DNA of 64,000 nucleotides, taken from contig NC_088356.1 of the NCBI RefSeq assembly GCF_036884655.1, positions 15,298,501 through 15,362,500 of the forward strand, read 5' to 3'. Source of the stretch: Musa acuminata AAA Group (lineage: Eukaryota; Streptophyta; Magnoliopsida; Zingiberales; Musaceae). This document shows, piece by piece, positions 19,910 through 32,400 of this stretch (its first letter is position 1; the number at the start of each line of letters is the position of its first letter). Below the pieces are notes generated by a model that saw only the letters and a list, made by a program, of their open reading frames with translations, was not told the DNA's origin and did no database searches. The translations under genes were made by a program, and so were the position numbers.

Positions 19910-22900
19910 AATTATCGATGCCCTCATCGATGCTTGTTGGTAATTGTTGATAATTATTTCTTTATGTCATAGGGCGTCTTCGGGCTCCCAACTGGCTTCA
20001 GTTCGGGAAAGCTTTAGCCACTTCACTAAGTACTCGATCTGCTCAGCTCCATTGTGTAGCTTTATTTTGCGATCCGTTAAAATGGTTTCAACTCGCTACT
20101 CGTAGGAGACTCTTGTGGGGGGTAGCAGAGTTGGAACACATCGGGAAGCATCTTGTAGATTCGAGTGGTAGGCTTTTAGGTTGCTGGCATAAAGAACATT
20201 GTGAATTTTGAACCACGCTAGGAGCTACAACTTGTAAGAGACATTGCCTACCCTGTTGATAATTGGGAAGGGCCCTTCATACTTGCGCACCAATTCTTTG
20301 TGGACTTTGTTCCTAAAGAATTGGAGTGATGCTATTTGGAGCTTTACCAACACCAAATCGAAGACCTTGAACTCTTACGGTCGCCTTCCCAAGTTTGCCC
20401 ACTTCTTCATCCTTTTTGCTGCCTTCTCCAAGTAAGCTAGTGCAATATCTACATTTCGGTGCCACTCCTTTGTGAAGTGGTAGGCTGACTGACTACTCCT
20501 AGTATACCCGATTGCCATGGTGTGAGGAGTTGACAGTTGTTGTCCTATAATAATCTCGAAGGGGCTCTTGTTGGACGTAGAACTCCGCTGCAAGTTGTAG
20601 GAGAATTGGGCAATGTCCAACAACTTCACCCAATCTCATTGGTTGGCACTCACGTAGTGCCGAAGATATTGCTCCAGGAGCGAGTTTATCCTCTCGGTTT
20701 TGCCATCCGTCTGGGGGTGGAGGCTTGTGGAGAAGTATAACTTGGATCCCAATAATTTGAATAACTCGGACTAGAATCGTCCTAGAAACCGAGCATCTCG
20801 ATCACTGATGATATTGTGTAGGACTCCCCAATACTTCACCACATCCTTCATCATCAGCTTGGCCGCCTCCTCTGCTGAACAGTGTAGGGGAGTAGTAATG
20901 AAAGTTACATACTTTGAGAATTGATCGACTACCACGAGTATCGATCCGAGTCTTCCTACTAGTGGCATGCTTGATATGAAGTCCAAGGAAATGCTCTCCC
21001 ACGGCCTTTCTGGTATGGGCAACGGCTCCAAAAGTCCCACCAGCTTCCGCTGCTCCGCCTTGTCTTATTAGCAAATGAGGCACATTCAAACATATTCCTC
21101 CACATCAGTCCCCATCTTCGGCCAGTAGAAGACCCTCTCCATGAGAGGCAACATTCGGTGAATACTTGGGTGTCCAGCCCAAAGGGAATCGTGACACTCT
21201 CTTAAGAGTTCATGCCTCAAATTGTCCACTCGAGGAACATAAACCCTATTCCCTTTTGTGTAAACAAGTCCCTCCTGGACTCAAAATCGTCGTGCCTTGC
21301 CTTCTTTGATGAGCTGTATCAGGGTAACTGCCTGGGGATCACTATGCAGTCCATCCCTGATCCTGGAAAGGAAGTTGGAGTGCAACTGACTTGCTTGGCC
21401 TCTACCCTCCAATTATACGGCATTCACGTGTTCCACTTTTCAACTCAATGCGTTGGCCACGACATTTGCCTTTCCAAGCTTATACTCCACTGTCATATCA
21501 AATTCAGCCAGAAAGTCCTGCCATCATGCTTGCTTTGGGGAAAGTTTCTTCTGCATTTGGAAATAGCTCAAAGTGATGTTGTTTGTTCTTAGCACAAATC
21601 ACGATCCGAGAAGGTAGTGTCGCCAAACTTGTAGATAATGGATCACCGATGTCATCTCCTTCTCATGCACTAGATACTGCCGCTCGGTCTCATTGAGCTT
21701 GCAGCTCTTGTAGGCCACCGGATGACCCTCCTACATGAGTGCTCCCCCAATAGCGAAGTTAGAAGTATCTATATAGACTTCAAAAGGCTCTCTATAGTCT
21801 GGTAATTTGAGCACCGGTTCTTCTAGAACAGCAGCATTTAGATCTTGGAATGCTATTTTACATTTGTCAGACCACTTCCAAGGCTACTCCTTCTTCAGCA
21901 ACTTCGTCAGTGGAGTTGCACGCTTCGAATAGCCTACTATGAAGCGTCGATAGTAGTTGACGAAACCAAGGAAGGATCTCAACTCTAGCACCTTCTTTGG
22001 AGTTCGCCATTCCGTAACCGCTTGCACTTTTGATTTGTCCATCCGAATGGAGCCATCACTGATTTGATGCCCCAAGAATAAGATCTCCATTTGGGCAAAG
22101 TAGAATTTCTCCCCTTTCACGAACAAAGTGTTCTCCCTGAGAACCTTAAAAATTGTCCAAAGGTGCTTGACATGCTCCTCTGGCATTTGACTGTAGATGA
22201 CGATATCGTCCAAGTTGACGACCACGAACTTATCCAAATACTCCTTGAATAGATGATTTATGAGAGTGCAGAATGTGATCGGAGCATTGGTTAAGCTGAA
22301 AGGCATCACCAAGAACTTAAACGCTCCATACCTGGTCACACAAGTAGTCTTCGCTTCATCGCCTTCAGCAATGCGCACCTGCCAATACCCCAACCTAAGG
22401 TCAAGTTTTGAGAAATACTTGGCTTTGCCCAACCAGTCGAACAAGTCTGCGATGTGTGGGATAGGATACTTGTTCTTTACTGTCACTTTGTTGAGGGCTC
22501 GGTAATCGACGTATAGTCGGAGGCTCCCATCTTGTTTCTTCTGGAAGAGAACTGGAGCTCCGAATGGTGCTTTAGAACTGCAGATGAGACTACCGCTTAG
22601 CACTTCACCTAACTACTTCCTGAGTTCTGCCAACTCTAGCAGGGGCATGCGGTAGGGTGGTCTCACTGGAGGTTTCACTCTTGGCTCTAGCTCGATGTTG
22701 TGATCCACGCCTCTGCGTGGTGGAAGAGTCTTCGGCAACTCAGGTGGCATAAAGTCATTGAACTCTTTTAGGACATTTGCCACCACAGTAGGTTCTTGAA
22801 TGACCTTCTCATCGAGTGGCTCTAGCTTCATAGTAGCCACAAATGTTAATTCACCTTTTCGCACCCCTTTCTTCAGTTGCAATACCGATATATGTTGGGG

Positions 22901-24677
22901 TTCCTTAGTTTCTCTCCAAGAGACGGGAACCACGCAGGGGTCGTCACCTCCTATCATACATAGGGAGTTTAGGAATGACATTGGCACCAACTTCGCCACG
23001 TGCATGAACTCCATTCCAAGAATCACTTGGAAGTCGTCCAATGGCATTGCCATCATGTTGGTGTTCCCGCTCTATGTTCCGATCTTGATGGGAACACCCT
23101 TCGCCAACCTGGAGATTGGCTTGGCCTTTGAGTTCACTACCTTCATCCAACTTAGGCTCTTCTCCAACATCAACCCAAGTCGCTTTGCTTCTCAATCGGC
23201 GATGAAGTTGTGGGTAGTACCCGTGTCCACTATTGCATGGGTCGTTTGGCCATTTAGCTTTATATCTACGTACATCAGCTCACCACTTCCTATTTTTTGT
23301 TGCTTTATCTTCATGTTCTCCCCCACTTGACCCTGCATGGCGTTCAACAAATGCATTGCTCCCATCCGGGGTCCTTACGACTCCTCATCGTCGTTGCTGA
23401 CTTCAGAACTACTCGAACTAAGAGCGACAGCCTTGGCCTTGTCCGATTTGGGGGGGTGAATGGAAGCTGTTAAAGCATTTAGCGCCTATTTTTTGTGGGC
23501 ACTCCCTCACCATGTGTGGCCCTCCGCACAAGAAGAATCCGCTAGGTTTCGGGGCCTTACCTTTCGGGCTTGGCCCTTTGTGGGAACTCTTCTTCTTTTG
23601 TTCACCCCCGAGCTCCTTCCCTCGAGAATATTTTGGAGGGCGATTGCTTGAAGATTGTTTCCTTCTTCCCGGGTCTTTAGAGGAAATGAAGTCGGTGAGC
23701 CTTTCTGCGGCAGCAATTGCCCCAACCAAATTGGTGACATTCCTTCGATGTAGTTCTTGTTGCACCCATGGCTTCAAACCATCAAGGAAGTTGAACAACT
23801 TATCCTTCTCGGACATGTCTTGGATGTCCAACATTAGCACAGAAAATTGCTTCACGTAGTCTCGGATGGAAGTATTTTGGCGGAGTTGTCTCAACTTCCT
23901 TCTTGCGATGAACTCGGTATTCTCTGGTAGGAACTGAGCTCTCAACTCCCGCTTCAAGTCCTCCCATATGTCAACTCGACACCAACCTTGTTGGATCTCC
24001 TCCCAATAGGTTCTCCACCAAAGTTTTGTATCTCCATTCAGATACATGGTTGCTATGGAAACTTTGGTTTCTTCAGAATCAGGCCTCATAGCTCAAAAGT
24101 ATTGTTCCATGTCGAATAGAAAATTCTCGAGCTCTTTGGCATCGCTGGCCCCTCCATAACCATGAGGCTCGGGTGCCCTCAAGTTTTGAGGTGGCGCAAT
24201 GCAGGTGTTGCTTCCTCTCGCATTTAATATTCTTGTGAGCATAGTCACCCTCGAAGTGAGTTCCGCCACAACTTCTTGCAAGTGTTATATGGAGTCTTTG
24301 GTGTAATCTAACAATCGATCGACTAGGGCCTCAACCTTGTCAATCCTGGACTCTGCTTCCTCTTGCGAGCTCTCTACCCCAACAAGCCTTTGTTGGCCAT
24401 AGTAGAGTTCCTCCAAGCTCGCTACATGTACATCTAAGCGGGTTTCTGCCATTGTGAGTCTCTCCTTGTGACTCTTTTTCCTAGTTGGCGCTCCAGATTG
24501 CACCTACTCCGCTCACGAAGAGTAGTCAACTTCTTGCTCATCATGTTCGCTGTCATGCTCCTCTTGAGCGGCTCCAACAGTATGAGAGCGAGTGTGCACA
24601 TGCAGCCCACCTGCGGTTGCTTAGGGCAGGGGTTCGGCTTGCCCCATCTTGCATGATTCACCACGATGCTTTGCCAT
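19910..24677 (-). pseudogene. Gyp2 gag-pol polyprotein with chromodomain
   Basis: From ATG 24677 leftwards: an N-terminal gag with a helical Glu-rich region, the retrotransposon gag core (MYLNGDTKLWWR, about 24040), knuckle FLCGGPHMVRECP (about 23520), protease IVDTGTTHNFI (about 23230), RT with [19 protein letters not shown] and an intact [10 protein letters not shown] (about 22210), RNase H, an HHCC remnant, integrase core ([26 protein letters not shown] at about 21000-20690), and a C-terminal chromodomain with IEYLVKWLKL and ASWEPEDAL (about 20070-19980). Stops interrupt it at many points, including about 24285, 24093, 23197, 22613, 21883 and 20770, and there are frameshifts in protease and RT. 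This is a Ty3/gypsy chromovirus, different from Gyp1 by LTR and gag. It cannot encode a full polyprotein. Confidence 0.9.
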
Positions 24678-24724
24678 GGCGAAGTTGCGAAGTTCCTTTG
24701 CTGCTTGCTCGAAGTGCTTGCCCA

Positions 24725-24736
24725 CTCTGATACCAC
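24725..24736 (-). other. Primer binding site, Gyp2
   Basis: Minus strand TGGTATCAGAGT, eleven of twelve bases matching the Met-tRNA complement. It lies two bases from the 5' LTR edge at 24739. Confidence 0.9.
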
Positions 24737-24738
24737 AA

Positions 24739-25531
24739 TGTCATGGCCTTAGCTGGAATTGCCTAAGGTGTGAGGCACCCTTGATGCAAAGATGCGAACT
24801 TAGCTTGTATTGCATAAGTCGCGAGGCACCCTTGCGGCAAAGATGCGAACTTAGCTTGCGTTGCCTAAGTCGTGCTTCGCCCTTGCGATTTGTGTCCACA
24901 AAGATCAGCCCACTTGCAACCTCTCGTAGGTCCCGAAGGACCTGTAAAAAGAGAAAGTTGATTAGTTCGAAGTACGAGCGATGGACAAGTCCTGACGTCT
25001 CACGAAAAGGGGAAGCTTTACAAGCAATTTAGCGAGTACCTTGTGTGCACAAGAGAAAAGAGGGAGAGAGAGAAAATAAGGACTTTAGAATGTTAAACGA
25101 ATAGCTGCAAGTCCATAAACAAATACTCACCAGGTGCTGGGCGCAACAACAAGTTCCTATCAAGGTAACGTGTGAACTTACGAAAGATTGTTCGACACTC
25201 GACACTATACCGAAGCCCCAACCAGCCTTTTGCCACCCGGGTGATTCCAAGGGGCTGAGATGGCTGATGTTTTGGTGAGTGGAAGCGGACTGCAGAAATC
25301 AACTTATGGCACATGAAAACGGAGCTATTTTAGGCTGTATTGGGGCTGTTATGCTCGGTTCAGTGAGCGGTCGCTTTGTAGTGCTGCAACTTGTTCGAAC
25401 TTACATTTTTACAAGCAAAATGACTCAAAACCAAGACAAAACATGCTGCCAAGTAGCTATACATGTAGATGAGAGTGACAAATTGTTCGTTGAACAGAGT
25501 TCTTGCGGGTACGCAACGACTGTTCGTGACA
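24739..25531 (-). repeat. Gyp2 5' LTR
   Basis: A 793-base copy of 19104-19895 with single-base changes throughout. TG/CA ends. Confidence 0.95.
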
Positions 25532-25694
25532 CAACGTCTAATCTTCTAACATGTTCACTCCGGCCCAATGTCTGATTCCTCCTGCTTTAATCAATTTACC
25601 TCTCCTTGATCGAAGCTAGTCCTGCATTACTGAAAACACATATTAGATCACAAACTCATCAATTGATTTCATCATCAAAATTCGAGATTCAATA
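25532..25694 (-). repeat. L-A 3' LTR, right part
   Basis: It resumes the LTR interrupted at 19103. CAAC is repeated on both sides of Gyp2, and the text then follows the family order to CGAGATTCAATA, the minus-strand LTR start at 25694. Confidence 0.85.
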
Positions 25695-25711
25695 TTCTCT
25701 CCCTTTTTTAT

Positions 25712-27574
25712 GATGACAACCAATTGATGATGGAGTTTAACCTAAACTCCCCCTATCAATATATCATATTGAAATAAGGCATCATTCAAATAAATGATGA
25801 CCTTTGAGTCCAAGTTAAAACTATTTTAATCACATCATATGCAATACATCATCATAATAAAATCATGAGTATTGCGTGCATCATTCCAAAACATAATGTA
25901 TAATTTCAAAATCATCATTACATGCATGATCATCATACATAATTTCAAATTATCATTTTAGGCATAATATACATGATTATCATCATACCTTCTCCCCCTT
26001 TGTCATCAACAAAAAGGAGAAGTGCAACTAGCAAATTTTAGACATATGAAAGTTTTACAACATACAACAAGCTAGCAACAATTTTGAGTTGTGCAAGTTT
26101 GTAAATTTTGCTTCTTGAGATAGATAAGATAGTACTTTCGCTTCTCTTGAGATTGCAACCTAGCAATTCTTAGTGATGTTCAAGATAGCAAGTTATTTCT
26201 TCTCTTTTAAGAAGTGCAAGCTAGCAATTTTGCTTCCTAGCAAGTTTTTCTCCTTACAATTTGTAAGCTAGCAAACTTAGCAAGTTTTACATCATTTTAG
26301 AACATGCAAGCTAGCAAATTTTATCTGCCCCTTTGTTACTATCAAAAAGAAGGGAAGAATATAATTTTCTAATTCTTTTTCCCTTTACAACAATTTTCAA
26401 AGCCTGATAAAGATAAATAACAAATTTACATCAATGTTCCAATCATTAAAAATGAAAGATCAAGTCATGATTTTTGATATATCTCTTCTTTTTTATATAG
26501 AAGGAATGATAGAGAAACGATCTTAATTCAAAAAGAAGATTCAAGTCTAAAAATCGAGAAATCAATATCATGATCCGAAAAATGTATAAGAAGAATTTAT
26601 GCATTTGGGAGATCTAACATGTCTAAGTTTTTCATTCAAGCTAGCAAATTTAGTTCTCTTGAGATGCTAGCTGTTTTCTTTCCCCCTTTTGTCATTGTAA
26701 AAAAGAAAGAAGAAGCGAAGAACATATTGGTGTAAATATTCAAGTCATCACAAAAAAAGATTAATTTGATGATGAGATATACAATTTATAAATACAAAGG
26801 AATATCATTAATAAATCATGACATGAAAGATATTAATATCAAATCATGAATGCCACATGACATGATTTATTTCAACAAATATCTTCTTTTATAAATAGCA
26901 CAGAGAAACATAGGAGATCAAATGATATAATATCTTGATCATGCATAATAAATCTTAAGATATACATCTTGAAAAATCAAGATAAAGCTCATTCAAATTC
27001 AAATCATCAAATCATCATTTTCAAGAGATGAGATTCATACAAAAATACATAGATAGATTCATTAATCTCTCCCTTTTTTTTACAAGAAACATGCATACTT
27101 CCTTTTTTGTTTCAATTTAAGTGATTTGATTTCATATAAGCATGCCTTTGTCTTTTATGCCAAATAAAAATATGTATCATTATTTAAAAGCAAAGTTCAT
27201 CACAATAAGATCAATAAGCCATACATCACAAAGATCATCATGCATAATTTCAAAACATAAACTCATTAAGCATGACTTCAAATCATTATTACTTCAAATC
27301 ATCATGCATAATTAAATCATTAAATCTTCACGCATGATTTCATTAATCATAAAGAATTTTTAATCAAAATCATTTTGAAAATCATTTTTGACATTAAGTA
27401 AAATGGTTTATAAATTCAAATCATACAAAATGATCATTTTCAATTAAGTGAATTTAACTCGTCATGCAATTGTCATGCTTAATTTTTTTTAATATAAAGA
27501 AGAATGATATTTTTTTATATTATTTATTTATTTATTTATTTATTTCTAAATTTAAAAATAACTCATGAAATACA
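25712..27574 (-). other. L-A non-coding 3' internal region
   Basis: AT-rich DNA full of ATCATGCATAAT-type and CAAGCTAGCAATTT-type repeats. Polypurine hairpins read on the minus strand lie at 25989-26022 and about 26325-26355, with a weaker one near 26680. No ORF of note. Comparable regions are 44617-46423, 50750-52877 and 60364-62425. Confidence 0.75.
25989..26022 (-). other. Polypurine hairpin, L-A
   Basis: CTTCTCCCCCTTTGT and ACAAAAAGGAGAAG flank CATCA. On the element strand this is a hairpin whose 3' arm reads ACAAAGGGGGAGAAG, much like a polypurine tract. Identical hairpins occur in L-B (44766-44801) and L-C (52684-52719). Confidence 0.7.
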
Positions 27575-28534
27575 TCATGTAATTTCAAAATAAAGTAAAG
27601 GGATTTTAGTTACTTCATCATTGAAAGCCGTTAAGGTGTAGTTTGCCATCTCGACTTTGTTGGATTGTTTTTTATCTTCGGATGAACTTGATTCGTCCCA
27701 AGCCATCTTAAGTGTTTTCTTCTTCTTTTGTAACTTCTTCTTTTTAAGTTCATTTTTACTTTTTGATTTTTGGTTTAAGAACTTTTTAAGCTTTATTGTG
27801 AGAAATTCAAAGTCATCATTATCATCACTTGAGTCATCACTCAAGTGGTATTCTATTGTTCGAAGTGTCAAATCCTTCCTATTGTTTGGAAGGTGGTTCT
27901 TATGTTCATCATGTTTCATACAGCTCATTTCATATGTCATTAAAGATCTAATAAGTTCTTCAATCGGAAAAATATTCAAATCCTTGGCCTCTTGAATGGT
28001 TGTTACTTTAGGATCCTAATTTTTAGAAAGAGATCGTAAAACTTTATTAACAAGTTCAAGATTCGAAAAACAGTTACCAAGAGCTTTTAAGCCATTGATG
28101 TCATCCGTAAAACCGGTGTACATGTCAATAACGGTTTCGCTTGGCTTCATTCGAAATAGTTAAAAATCATGCATTAAATGATTGACTTTAGACTCTTTTA
28201 CTCTACTAGTGCCTTCGTGTATGGTTTCAAGAGTGTGCCAAATATCAAAAGCAGTTTTGCAAATAGAAACATGATTAAATTTATTTTTGTCTAAGGCACA
28301 AAATAGAGTATTCATAGCTCTAGCATTCAAGAAAAAAGTTTTCTTCTCCAAATCATTCTATTCACTCATTGGATTAGAAGACTTTTGAAAATCATTTTCA
28401 ATGATATTCCATATATTGAAATATAAAGAAATCAAGAAAGCTCTCATTCGAGTTTTCCAATATATGGAGTCCGTCCCATTGAACATAGAAGGACGAATGA
28501 TAGAAAGTCCCTCTTGAAATCTGAAAAGAGTCAT
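27575..28534 (-). pseudogene. L-A gag remnant
   Basis: Copia-type gag starting at ATG 28534, with conserved text AMNTLFCALDK, AFDIWHTLE, HEGTSRVKESKVN and EAKDLNIFPIEELI, a Lys-rich stretch, an acidic SSSSED patch, and the end YFEIT (stop at 27575). In-frame stops at about 28362, 28159 and 28015 break it into three pieces. It has no zinc knuckle. The gag resembles SIRE/Maximus-type copia gags; that lineage call is from memory and tentative. Confidence 0.8.
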
Positions 28535-28571
28535 TTCTCTTAGTTGTTAAACTAAACAAGAAAAAAACATA

Positions 28572-28583
28572 GCTTTGATACCA
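28572..28583 (-). other. Primer binding site, L-A
   Basis: Minus strand TGGTATCAAAGC, one change from the Met-tRNA complement, two bases from the LTR start at 28586. Confidence 0.85.
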
Positions 28584-28585
28584 AC

Positions 28586-28755
28586 TGTTAGGATCAAGAA
28601 TGGCACTAAGAGGGGGGGAGGTGAATTAGTGCAACGGATAAAAACATCAATTTGAAAATCTTCGTATGATAAAAACTGATTTTGATGAAAACTGTTTGTT
28701 TAACTTATTTAAGATTGCAAGTGAATAGAGAAGAGGGGATTGGATAGTTTGCTAT
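28586..28755 (-). repeat. L-A 5' LTR, first part
   Basis: Begins at the LTR end TGTTAGGATCAAG (plus coordinates) and includes a G-run and GTGAATTAGTGCAACGG typical of the family. It is cut at 28755 by Cop2. Confidence 0.85.
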
Positions 28756-29441
28756 TAATGGGTCCAGCCCATATGAGTGGGCTTGGACAAATTGGGCCGT
28801 TTGAGCCCAAATCAAAGAAATCAATAATTAAGAGAGAAGTGAGGAAAAATATCAAAGTGCACATTGCGTGCAGTGCGTAGCGGCATGCAGAGAAAAGAGG
28901 AGAAAGAAACAGAGAGAGAAAGTAAGGTTTCTGAGTTTTTTGCTTGACGATCGGTGGCCAACGTTATCAGTTTTGGCCCAAATTTTATATGGAGAATCCT
29001 TGCAGCAAACTCTATAATCCTAACGGTGTTGATCTACAGTTTGCCCTCTCTAAGGTACTTTCGTGCTATATCCACTCTGTGAGACTTAGAATTCTTTTTT
29101 GAGGAGATTCATCGTATATGATGATCTGCTAGAGCCAAGATCTATGTTCTTGATGTTATTATGATCCTCTAGTTATTCTAGAGAAGACCTATTGTAAACT
29201 TGTTATCATTACTATTGATAGTGGAAGTTTTAGGTGGACTACGGTCCCGTGGTCTTTTCCACATTGGGTTTTCCACGTTAAAAAGATTTGGTCTCACTGT
29301 GTGATTGATTATTTGCTCTATTGTTTATGCTATGCTAGTTGATATTTTTATTTGAATATCAAGTTGGTATTTTGATGAGGAACCCATTTTGATACACAAA
29401 GAGGGAAAAGAATATTCCGCTTTAATAGGTTTTTCCCAATA
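28756..29441 (+). repeat. Cop2 5' LTR
   Basis: Direct repeat of 33585-34271. Its first bases read TAATGGGTCC, where the other LTR reads TGTTAGGTCC, so the terminal TG is mutated. It ends CCCAATA next to the primer site. Confidence 0.92.
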
Positions 29442-29443
29442 AG

Positions 29444-29455
29444 TGGTATCAGAGT
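29444..29455 (+). other. Primer binding site, Cop2
   Basis: TGGTATCAGAGT, eleven of twelve matching the Met-tRNA complement, two bases after the LTR. Confidence 0.9.
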
Positions 29456-29493
29456 AACATGTTGTTTGGTGCTAGTTTTCTTGTGTGATTGAA

Positions 29494-32400
29494 ATGGAGC
29501 AGTCAAATGGTATGATTAAATTGAACTCATCAAATTATTCCACTTGGAGGCGTCTGATGGAAGATTTGCTCTATTGTAAAGATTTGTATAAGCCTATCAA
29601 GGTTAAAGATAAACCTTCTACTATGAACGATGAAGAATAGGAAGTTCAACATAGAAAAGTCATTGCCTATATTAGAAGATGGATGGATATAAACTTGCAT
29701 GAGCATATTTCAGATGAAACTAGAGCTGATATTGTTTGGAAAAGGTTAGAAAACCTCTTTACGAAAAAGACAGTGGGAAATAGAATTTCTCTCCTCAAAA
29801 GGCTTGTAAATTTGAAATATAAAGATGGTGGTAACATTGTTGAGCATATAAGCCTATTTCAGAGTCTTGCAAACAAGCTGGATGCTATGAAAATGAATAT
29901 AGATGATGAGATGCAAGGATTATTACTTCTCAGCTCTTTACCAGAAAGTTGGGAAAAGTTTATGGTGACTATTTGCAACTCCACGCCAGAGGGAACTCTA
30001 ACTATAGATATGATTAAAGACAGTTTGCTAAATGAAGATGCCAAAAAGAAAGAACAGGGTGAATCTTTTTCTGGTGCATTTGTTACTGAAAAACAAGAAA
30101 GACGTGGAAGAAGTCATAGCAGAAACCCATCTGGATATAGAGGAAAATCTAAGTCTAGAAGAGATGTCAAATGTTTTCACTGTAACAGGCCAGGTCACAT
30201 GAAGAAAGAGTGTAGGTTTTGGAAGCGAGAACAGAATGAAATGAAGAAAAATAAGAAAGAGACCAATACAATTGCTACTGAAGGTAATATCACTATTGTC
30301 TGTGATGAAGGTTGTGTTAGTCTTGTAGCTTAGGACAGTAATTGGGTAATTGACTCTGGTGCTTCATTTCATGTTACTTCTCATGGTGATTTCTTTAGAT
30401 CTTAAACTGCTGGTGATTTTGGTAATGTCAGAATGGGAAACAGTGGTACATCTAAGATTATGGGTATTAGAGATATTTGCTTGGAGACTAGTATTGGGAG
30501 CAAATTGATACTCAAAGATATAAGGCATGTTCTAGATATTCGTCTTAACTTGATATCTACAGGTAGACTTGATGATGAGGGTTTTGTACACTATTTTAGT
30601 AAAAGCAAATGGAAACTCACTAAAGGTTCTCTGATTGTGGCAAGAGGAAAGAAACTTAACTCTTTTTATGTCATGGAAGCTAAGCTACACAAAAGAGAGA
30701 TTAATGCAATTCGAAAAGGTGAAAGTATAGATCTTTGGCATAAGAGGCTTGGACATATCAACGAGAAGGGACTTCAAACTCTTGCTAGAAAGCAGTTCTT
30801 ACCAGAGCTACAAGGTACATCTCTTAAATCTTGTGATCATTGCTTAGCTGGAAAAACACATAGAGTTGCATTTCAGATATATCCATCATCTAGAAGATCA
30901 GATGTTATTGATTTAGTTCATACTAATGTTTGTACTATGCAAACTAGAACTCTTGGAGGTGCTCTTTATTTTGTTACTTTTATTGATAACCATTCTAGAA
31001 AAGTGTGGGCTTTTGCTTTGAAATCTAAAGACCAGGTACTCGATGTTTTCAAGGAGTTTCATGTCAGTGTTGAAAGAGAAGCTAGCAGAAAATTAAAGTG
31101 TATTCGATCAGATAATGCTGGTGAGTACAGGGGTCCTTTTGAGAATTATTGCAGGTTTCATGGTATCAGGCTTGAGAAAACAGTTCCTAAAATTCCTCAA
31201 CAGAACGGTGTGGCAGAAAGAATGAACAGAACCATTGAAGAAAGGATTAGGTGTATGCTTTCCCATGCCAAGTTACCAAAGTCTTTTTGGGGGGAGGCTA
31301 TGAGAACTACAATTGATCTGATAAATCTTTCTCCATCAGTTCCTCTAAAAGATGATACTCCAGAGAGAGTATGGAGAGGAAAAGATATATCTTATAATCA
31401 TTTAAGAGTCTTTGGGTGTAAAGCATTTGTTCATATTCCCAAAGATGAGAGGTCCAAGCTTGATAGTAAAGCAAAAGCATGTATCTTCTTGGGATATGGT
31501 CATGAAGAGTTTGGATACTGATTATACGATCCAGTGAACAAGAAGATTATTAGAAGCAGAGATGTTGTGTTTCTTGAAGACCAATTGTTTAATGATAGTG
31601 ATAATATTGAGAAGCCAGAAACCTCTGTTTATATTCCTTAGAGTTTGGGTCCAGTTCCTTCACCTGTATTTCATGATGATTATGGGAGAGATGAACAAGA
31701 AGATAGTGGTGAGAATACCAGTGATGATACACCTACAATTGATGATGCTGAACCAACTGAACCAGCACCTCCACCACCAGTTGAGATTCAATTGAGAAGA
31801 TCCAATAGAGAGTGACAACCATCTACCAGATATCCTCCACATGAGTATGTTATGCTTACTGACGGGGGAGAGCCAGAAACTTATCAAGAACTATTCTACA
31901 TGAGAATAAGAATGAGTGGGTTAAAGCCATGCAAGAAGAGATGAGATCCTTGCTTGAGAACCACACCTATGCGTATGTTATGCTTACTGACGGGGGAGAG
32001 TCAAAAACTTACCAAGAAGCTATTCTACATGAGAATAAGAATGAGTGGCTTAAAGCCATGCAAGAAGGGATGAGATCCTTGCTTGAGAACCACACCTATG
32101 ACTTGGTAAGATTGCCTAAAGAGAAGAAAGCTCTCAAGAATAAGTGGGTTTATAAATTGAAGACCGAAAATAATAGCTCACAACAAAGATACAAGGCACG
32201 ACTAGTTGTGAAAGGATTCAGTCAAAAGAAAGGTATTAACTTTGAAGAAATATTTTCTCCAGTTGTGAAAATGTCCTCTATCCAAGTTGTTCTTGTTCTT
32301 GGTTTGGCTGCCCGCTTGAATTTAGAAGTTGAGCAACTTGATGTAAAAACAGCATTTCTTTATGGTGACTTAGAAGAAGAAATTTATATGGAGCAACCAA

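Larger units (their letters stand above)
19104..25531 (-). mobile_element. Gyp2: complete Ty3/gypsy chromovirus, heavily decayed
   Basis: LTRs of about 792 bases flank a minus-strand gag-pol with primer site and polypurine tract. It is inserted in the L-A 3' LTR, with CAAC duplicated at the edges. It carries more stop codons than Gyp1, which suggests greater age or faster decay. Confidence 0.92.
25695..28585 (-). mobile_element. L-A internal region, gag only
   Basis: About 2.9 kb between 3' LTR (right part) and 5' LTR. It contains a purine tract next to the LTR (25695-25711, minus AAAAAAGGGAGAGAA), about 1.85 kb of AT-rich non-coding DNA, gag, and a primer site. No protease, integrase or RT sequence is visible. 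The same architecture recurs in L-B, L-C and L-D. Confidence 0.85.
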
